Under the pieces are notes generated by a model. The model made no database searches. It saw nothing but the letters and a program-made list of their open reading frames with translations, and was not told the DNA's origin. A stretch of 12,977 nt of DNA from Bacillaceae bacterium (lineage in GTDB: Bacteria > Bacillota > Bacilli > Bacillales_A > Planococcaceae): the NCBI GenBank assembly GCA_030149685.1, contig JASLGI010000171.1, forward strand, positions 1-12,977. Direction: 5' to 3'. Below, piece after piece: positions 8,174 through 12,977 of this stretch (the first letter of the stretch is position 1; the number at the start of each line of letters is the position of its first letter). Both the position numbers and the translations under genes were made by a program.

Positions 8174-8202
8174 ATATTACCATTCCTACCCTTTTTTGTA
8201 GA
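8174..8202 (-). promoter_or_regulatory. Candidate promoter of the glpD-gabD operon
   Basis: On the minus strand TCTACA (complement of 8197-8202) is followed after 17 bases by TAATAT (complement of 8174-8179), with an upstream TGG giving an extended -10 (TGGTAATAT). Each hexamer matches the SigA consensus at four of six positions. The site falls between the upstream gene's terminator and the glpD ribosome binding site, and would give a leader of only about 25 bases. The position is good and the match moderate. Confidence 0.4.
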
Positions 8203-8212
8203 ACATTAAACG

Positions 8213-8247
8213 AAAAAAGCCGTCTGCAGCAAGGCTGCAAACGACTT
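8213..8247 (-). terminator. Terminator overlapping the stop codon of the orphan anchored protein gene
   Basis: TGCAGC (8225-8230) pairs with GCTGCA (8234-8239) around a three-base loop, and the outer arms 8217-8223 and 8241-8247 pair at six of seven positions, with one mismatch between the two helices. On the minus strand six U (complement of 8213-8218) follow. The upstream arm begins inside the TAA stop codon at 8246-8248. It should isolate the gene upstream from glpD. Confidence 0.88.
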
Positions 8248-9247
8248 ATTGAATGAAGTAATCTTCCTCTTCTAACCATCGAGAAATTTGTTGTTCATCT
8301 TCTGGCCACGTTTCTGACCCTTTTTGGAACACTTTTTCCTCTTCTAATTCAAAATGACGTCGAATCGGATTCCAATGCCACGTTGAAAAATAGTGGACGT
8401 CGTTTTGTTCATGATACATATATCCTTCGACTGTCTCGCCATCTTTTTGTTTCAAACGCTCCATATAAGCGTCTCCTTCAATCGACACATCGTGCATTTC
8501 ATCGTGTTGATAAACAGAAAGTAATTCAATTTCTTCTTCTCCTTGATATAAAAACGCTGTTCCGTCTTTTAAATACAATGTGAGGAAATGTTCTTCCGGC
8601 TTATCAAATAAAAAGACGCGTTCTCCCGTCACATAAGACGGTTGTAAAACACCCGTTTCTTCCTCTTTACCGATTAAATATAAATCAATTTGACCATGCG
8701 TCGCTTCTTCATTTTCACTCGGAGTACGTGTAATATATAAAGTTTTTTCTGTTTCTTTATCTTTCACAGAAAAAGAGACGAGTGCTCGTTTTTCAATGAC
8801 AGAACGTTCTAAACGAATCGTTGCATCTTGATCATTGATTGGACCGATCAATGCTGAAATAATATCAGCGGGCAGTTCAATCGCTGCATAATCGTACAAC
8901 CCGAGTCGTTTCTTTTTCGAAATGACGAATAATGGCGTTCCATCTTCATGCATAATAATGATGGGCAAACGTTCTCTCTTTAAAATGTCTGTTGCTGCTT
9001 CTTTCATATCTTTTTCCATTTGTTTCATATCTGATGTTTGTACGTAGCGGAAAAATCGATCCGCTTCTTTTTCATTCGATGGCGTAATATGAACAGATTC
9101 ATAAAAAAGTGTTTGATCATTATCTTTCAAACTTTTTAATGTACGACCGACCGTCTCTTCATAAGAAGATAAATGCGTTGCGTACATATGCACACCGATG
9201 AAAAAAGCGAGTGTGAAAATCGCTAACCATATTATATTGCGTTTCAC
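8246..9247 (-). CDS. Membrane-anchored protein of unknown function, possibly TcaA/YvbJ-like without zinc ribbon
   Basis: The product is 333 residues. A short Lys-Arg N-terminus and one hydrophobic helix (about 4-20) suggest a protein anchored in the membrane with its bulk outside; no lipobox Cys follows, and I see no cysteine at all. Residues 25-90 (VGRTLKSLKDNDQTLFYESV onward) and 95-127 (a beta-hairpin-like stretch ending GLYDYAAIELPA) recall the repeated extracytoplasmic domains of TcaA/YvbJ proteins, but the N-terminal zinc ribbon of that family is missing. This is a weak resemblance from memory. The C-terminal 130 residues are acidic and rich in Glu, Tyr and Trp, ending EEEDYFIQ, and I do not recognise them. 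The start is GTG at 9247, preceded by AAGAGGTGA at about seven bases; the overlapping ATG at 9251 is in another frame. Terminators on both sides make it a single-gene unit. Confidence 0.8.
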   Translation of the reverse strand: MKRNIIWLAIFTLAFFIGVHMYATHLSSYEETVGRTLKSLKDNDQTLFYESVHITPSNEKEADRFFRYVQTSDMKQMEKDMKEAATDILKRERLPIIIMHEDGTPLFVISKKKRLGLYDYAAIELPADIISALIGPINDQDATIRLERSVIEKRALVSFSVKDKETEKTLYITRTPSENEEATHGQIDLYLIGKEEETGVLQPSYVTGERVFLFDKPEEHFLTLYLKDGTAFLYQGEEEIELLSVYQHDEMHDVSIEGDAYMERLKQKDGETVEGYMYHEQNDVHYFSTWHWNPIRRHFELEEEKVFQKGSETWPEDEQQISRWLEEEDYFIQ

Positions 9248-9571
9248 TCATTCACCTCTTTTCATTTCTTCACGTCCGCTAGAGAAAGTATCCCTCTCTC
9301 TTCGAACGAACAACTCCAGCCCATTTCATAAAGACTGAAGAAACCGCTCGACAAAAAAGATACTCTTATGTTACCACAAACTGAATGTGAGGAACTAGCC
9401 CCTTTGACAAACATTCTCAACGTTTTATGAAAAAATATGAAATTTCCTTCAAAATGTTAATAGATCCTTCCCATTTCTTCCATTTTCCATTTTTGAGTGT
9501 TTCTTTCTAAAGATAACTCTTTTCCTTCACTATAACATATGATCTTTTTCCCTCGAACACTCGGACAAATG
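9248..9571 (-). promoter_or_regulatory. Upstream region of the orphan anchored protein gene
   Basis: This stretch has no gene I can support; the longest minus-strand frames opening with ATG are under 20 codons and lack ribosome binding sites. Three weak promoter candidates are visible on the minus strand. One is an extended -10 TGTTATAGT (complement of 9529-9537) without a good -35, implying a leader of about 270 bases. The second is TTGAAG, 17 bases, CATAAA (complement of 9424-9452). The third is a SigB-like GTTGTT, 14 bases, GGGATA (complement of 9289-9314), at a natural distance from the GTG start. I cannot choose between them by eye. No riboswitch-like structure was recognised. Confidence 0.3.
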
Positions 9572-9612
9572 AAAAAGGCATGAGATCAAAGGATATCCCT
9601 TCGACCTCATGC
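9572..9612 (-). terminator. Terminator of the S8/SLH protease gene
   Basis: Positions 9578-9592 pair with 9598-9612 around a five-base loop. The two A/C mismatches on the plus strand become U-G wobbles in the minus-strand RNA, giving a 15-bp stem followed by C and five U (complement of 9572-9576). It starts about 20 bases after the protease stop codon. Confidence 0.92.
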
Positions 9613-9632
9613 GCTCATTCTCTTTGACTCAT

Positions 9633-12600
9633 TTATTTTTGTAAGAAACGATAAAGCATCATTGCGGACTCTCCACGTGTCGCTTCATTTTTTGGTAAGA
9701 AATAACCACCATTTCCATGAACGAGCTGTAATCCGACTGCTTGGTAAACCGAATCTTTCGCGAATCCACTAATCGATGCATCATCGCGGAATGGTTTCGG
9801 CTTTGCTACTAACATATACTCTCCATCTTTTTCATAAGCGAGTGCACGGATGAGGAAAGTCGCTACTTCTTCTCGCGTAATCGCTTCGTCTGGATGGAAC
9901 TTTGCATCTTTCGTTCCGTGAATAATACCTACTTCAGCTAATGCTTCAATACTTGGATATGCCCAAGCGCGTGATGCAGGTAAGTCACGGAATGTGCCTT
10001 TATATGTTTTTGACGGTTCTACTGATAAACTACGTGCAAGCATGACGACAAATTCTGCTCGTGTAATTGAACGATGTGGATGATAATACCCTTCTTTATC
10101 CCCAAAAACAATCGCTTCATCAGCTAATGCTTGAATCGCTTCATAAGCTACCGTTTGTTGAATATCACGCAATGCAACAGGTGCTCGTTCTTCTTCTTGC
10201 GCAATTTCTTGTAATTCACCATATGCTGCTTCTTGTACGACATAACCTGCTGCGTCTTTTACAGTTAATGCGACTGTATCATTTTCCATTACAGCGTCTT
10301 TCACTTCGAATGAAAATGTTCCGTCGCGAGCAACGTCAACAAGTTGAAGCTCTGTTTCTTTTCCTGCTCGTTGTACTGTGTAAGATAACTGCATTTTATC
10401 ATTCATATCGACTTCGCTACCTGTCAATGCTTCTTCTACTTCAACGAGATCGAAATATTGATCCTCTAATTGCCCCGTTACTGTACGTGTCTTTTCGTCA
10501 TAAGAAACATTCTTAAATGTCGGCGCTGTCGATTTCACATAAATCGGTAACGCCATATCAGAAGCAACTGCTGGGCGACCTGTCAGTGGCTCTGCACTAT
10601 AAGATAATAAATAGACACCATCTTCTAATGCGACACGCTCGGTCTTTTCATCCCATGGAATGTACGTCCCGTCCCAAGAAATATCGAATGTTCCTTCTTG
10701 GTTACCAAATGAATGGTGAATATATCCGAGTCGCGCAAGCTCTCCCGCTGCGATATCCGACGCTTCTAAATCAATCACTTCAATATAATTCATACCGACA
10801 GATCCGGTTAATTGATAATAAACGAATGCATCAATCGGCATCTCTTGATCATTGACTGGTAAATCCATCATCGTTGAACCGAAATAACCGACTTTCGTTG
10901 GCGCGACTGCACCGAAATCAATCGCAAACGGCATCGTCGCTACGAAATTACCTGCGTGATTGTACACGCGAATATACCCTTGCACTTCGCCTTTTTCACC
11001 TGTCGTATCTTCTACAGAGAAGACGAGACGCTCTTTTTTACCACTTCCAAGCGTCACTTCTTTCGTATCGAGGGATACTTGTGCATCGGTATCATTTTTA
11101 ATCACATCTACAGATAAACGATACGTTGCTTTACGCGTCGTATTTGATTGTAAAACAATTTCTCGTTTATGCGTACTACCTTCTTCTGCTTCGACATAAC
11201 CGAGAGCCATCGTTCCTTTTTTATGAACTGCTCGCTCTCCTTCAGCTGTGACCCATGCTTCTTGCTCCGTATAAACGAACAATTCAGGATCGATCGCAGC
11301 TGTCGGATGGACACGTCCTGCTCCTTGATCAAACACATCGTATGTTTCTGTATCTAACAACTCAGCTGTATTCGATAATGCAAGTTTCACATCCATCGGT
11401 GTCCATTCTGGGTGTTTCTGTAATAATAACGCAACGACTCCTGCGACATGAGGTGTCGCCATCGACGTACCTGTTTTTACATCATACGCTTTTTTATAGT
11501 CCGTACCTTCAAAGACAGGTACCGTTGATAAAATATTCGACCCTGGTGCAACGACATCTGGTTTAATATCGAAATGCGGAATCGAAGGACCTCGTGAGCT
11601 TGACGGTGCCATCTCGTCACCATCTGAACGTTCTGCTGTCACTTTTTCTACTTTGAACGTTCCTTCACTTTCTTGCAATGCCTCAAACAATGCTTGTCCA
11701 TCTGTATAAGACATATCGAACACTGGAATCGCTTCAAATGATTCTCCTAAATGAACGTCGGCGATTCCTGGAGCGTTCGAACCGGTTTCGCTATTGTAAA
11801 TAATGATCGCTTTTGCTCCAGCATCTCGTGCGTTTTCCATCTTCGTGAAAAATGGAATGTCCCCACGCACGACGACGGCTACTTTATCTTTCACATCGAC
11901 TTGTTCAAAGTCTTCTTCTGTTCCAGCATTCGGAACAGCGACGAGTTCATACGTATCGTCTAATTGTTCTGACAAATTAGTAAGTAAAGTCGTCATCATC
12001 AAAGGCAATGAGTCATCATATGTGAAGTTACCTGAAGCAATCGCTACTTCTGCTTCATATGTATCTTCTGGCTTCGTTGAGTTTCCTACAGCAATACCGA
12101 GTGCTGCTGTTGCAGGTGTTCCCATCGTCTCACGGTTAGACCCTGAGTTCCCTGTTGCGATAACCGCTGTAACTCCTTGAAGTGCTGCGTTATTGATTGC
12201 AAATGATCCTGCATCAATTTCTGTATTAATCCCGCCACCGAGAGATAAGTTAATGACATCCATCTCTTCTTTTACCGCTTCTTCAATACCTGCGATAATG
12301 CTTGAAGTATACCCGCTACCATATGCTCCGAGTACACGGTATGCATATAAATCAACATCAGGTGCGAGACCTTTTACATTGTATGAATTGTTTCCGACCG
12401 CTGCGATCGTTCCTGCAACGTGTGTACCATGTGTCGTTTCAAATCCATCAGGACGCGCTTCTGGTGCACGTTCTTCTGGACGCGTTTCACTCGCATCATC
12501 ATCTGCTCGTTCTTCACGATACGTGTCCGGATCAAATGGGACAAAGTTTTTCCCACCTTTATAAATAGGCTTTAAATCCGGGTGGTTCGGGTCAATTCCT

Positions 12601-12977
12601 GTATCAAGTACAGCAACTTTTACCCCTTTACCTGTAATTCCTTCTTTCCATAAACGTGTGACATCTAAAAACTGAGGTGTTTCAATCATTGAAATTTCTG
12701 TATCAAAAGACGTATCTTCCAATGCTTGTACTTTCACATCAGGCTCTACATGTGTAACACCTGGTGTCGCGAGTAATAACGGAAGTTGCTTTGCATCGAT
12801 ATCCATCGCAAAACCATTTAACACTGTTGAATACGTATGAGTCCATGAACTTTTCACTCCACGTTTATCTAACGCGCGTTTTACTTGTTTTTGTTGTTCG
12901 TAAACGGCGCGACGTGTAACCGCTTCATCGGAAGATGTATACGTCTCCCCGCTCAAACGCATAAGCCCTCCTGCTAC
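9633..12977 (-). CDS. Secreted subtilisin-like (S8) serine protease with PA insert and three C-terminal SLH domains, 5' end off window
   Basis: The gene is cut by the right edge; 1114 codons before the stop are present. Numbered from the first Met in view (complement of 12960-12962), an inhibitor-I9-like propeptide covers about 1-80 (STVLNGFAMDI, then TPGVTHVEPDV). The catalytic triad is Asp120 (VLDTG), His178 (HGTHVAG) and Ser500 (GTSMATPHVAG), with oxyanion Asn272. A protease-associated (PA) domain is inserted at about 325-435, as in Bacillus Vpr. After the catalytic domain (ending about 560) come beta-rich Fn3/Ig-like regions (about 565-905), then three SLH repeats (about 935-981, 990-1043, 1057-1109) with TRAE, TREE and TRGE motifs, which normally bind pyruvylated secondary cell-wall polymer. 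Residues 146-172, just before the catalytic His, form a charged Glu/Arg/Asp/Ala insert. The five codons upstream of the Met read VAGGL in frame, and no signal peptide is in view, so translation very probably starts outside. I see no cysteine. Role: cell-wall-anchored protein or peptide degradation. Confidence 0.95.
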   Translation of the reverse strand, partial: VAGGLMRLSGETYTSSDEAVTRRAVYEQQKQVKRALDKRGVKSSWTHTYSTVLNGFAMDIDAKQLPLLLATPGVTHVEPDVKVQALEDTSFDTEISMIETPQFLDVTRLWKEGITGKGVKVAVLDTGIDPNHPDLKPIYKGGKNFVPFDPDTYREERADDDASETRPEERAPEARPDGFETTHGTHVAGTIAAVGNNSYNVKGLAPDVDLYAYRVLGAYGSGYTSSIIAGIEEAVKEEMDVINLSLGGGINTEIDAGSFAINNAALQGVTAVIATGNSGSNRETMGTPATAALGIAVGNSTKPEDTYEAEVAIASGNFTYDDSLPLMMTTLLTNLSEQLDDTYELVAVPNAGTEEDFEQVDVKDKVAVVVRGDIPFFTKMENARDAGAKAIIIYNSETGSNAPGIADVHLGESFEAIPVFDMSYTDGQALFEALQESEGTFKVEKVTAERSDGDEMAPSSSRGPSIPHFDIKPDVVAPGSNILSTVPVFEGTDYKKAYDVKTGTSMATPHVAGVVALLLQKHPEWTPMDVKLALSNTAELLDTETYDVFDQGAGRVHPTAAIDPELFVYTEQEAWVTAEGERAVHKKGTMALGYVEAEEGSTHKREIVLQSNTTRKATYRLSVDVIKNDTDAQVSLDTKEVTLGSGKKERLVFSVEDTTGEKGEVQGYIRVYNHAGNFVATMPFAIDFGAVAPTKVGYFGSTMMDLPVNDQEMPIDAFVYYQLTGSVGMNYIEVIDLEASDIAAGELARLGYIHHSFGNQEGTFDISWDGTYIPWDEKTERVALEDGVYLLSYSAEPLTGRPAVASDMALPIYVKSTAPTFKNVSYDEKTRTVTGQLEDQYFDLVEVEEALTGSEVDMNDKMQLSYTVQRAGKETELQLVDVARDGTFSFEVKDAVMENDTVALTVKDAAGYVVQEAAYGELQEIAQEEERAPVALRDIQQTVAYEAIQALADEAIVFGDKEGYYHPHRSITRAEFVVMLARSLSVEPSKTYKGTFRDLPASRAWAYPSIEALAEVGIIHGTKDAKFHPDEAITREEVATFLIRALAYEKDGEYMLVAKPKPFRDDASISGFAKDSVYQAVGLQLVHGNGGYFLPKNEATRGESAMMLYRFLQK

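Noticed and set aside
9248..9571. A small gene or structured RNA in the region between the protease and the orphan protein
   Set aside because: The minus-strand ATG frames examined are 13-16 codons without ribosome binding sites, and no long conserved-looking stem was found apart from the protease terminator.
10067..12568. Several plus-strand frames of 75-149 codons opposite the protease gene
   Set aside because: They mirror the coding frame of the protease, overlap each other, lack ribosome binding sites and have no family features.
12960..12977. Genuine start of the protease at the ATG complement of 12960-12962, with AGGAGGG upstream
   Set aside because: The spacing is too short, no signal peptide would be present, and the upstream codons remain open in frame (VAGGL) within what looks like the propeptide.

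Overview
The window looks like ordinary chromosome of a low-GC Gram-positive bacterium of the order Bacillales. The evidence is AT-rich DNA, strong AAGGAGG-type ribosome binding sites, GTG as an occasional start, hairpin-plus-U-run terminators, a Vpr-type subtilase ending in S-layer-homology (SLH) domains, a YtvI-type membrane protein (a family best known from endospore formers) and a Bacillus-type GlpD. I cannot name a genus. All six genes lie on the minus strand, so transcription runs from high to low coordinates. I see no mobile element, CRISPR array, rRNA or tRNA.

In transcription order: (1) 9633-12977 is a secreted, SLH-anchored serine protease whose 5' end lies beyond the right edge; it ends at a clear terminator (9572-9612). 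(2) After an intergenic stretch with only weak promoter candidates comes a membrane-anchored protein of unknown function (8246-9247), with a terminator that overlaps its own stop codon. (3) glpD (6485-8143) and gabD (5049-6473) form a tight two-gene operon; the gabD ribosome binding site overlaps the glpD stop, and a strong hairpin (4992-5028) closes the unit. (4) After a second long intergenic region, which contains a marked palindrome, come a YtvI-type AI-2E-family permease (3646-4734) and a very large YhgE/Pip-family membrane protein (44-3508). The pair is closed by a terminator at the left edge. No convincing terminator separates these last two genes, so they may share transcription.

Three products act at or outside the membrane or on the cell wall (protease, orphan anchored protein, YhgE/Pip protein), one is a polytopic membrane protein, and two are metabolic enzymes: glycerol-3-phosphate oxidation and succinate-semialdehyde oxidation. 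Apart from the glpD-gabD operon, nothing ties the units into one pathway.

I do not see a clearly new multi-gene system. The points most worth a second look are the glpD-gabD pairing without room for a classical GlpP antitermination leader, the roughly 900-residue extracytoplasmic helical region of the YhgE/Pip protein, the orphan anchored protein, and the palindrome with repeated ACAATA/TATTGT half-sites upstream of the permease gene.
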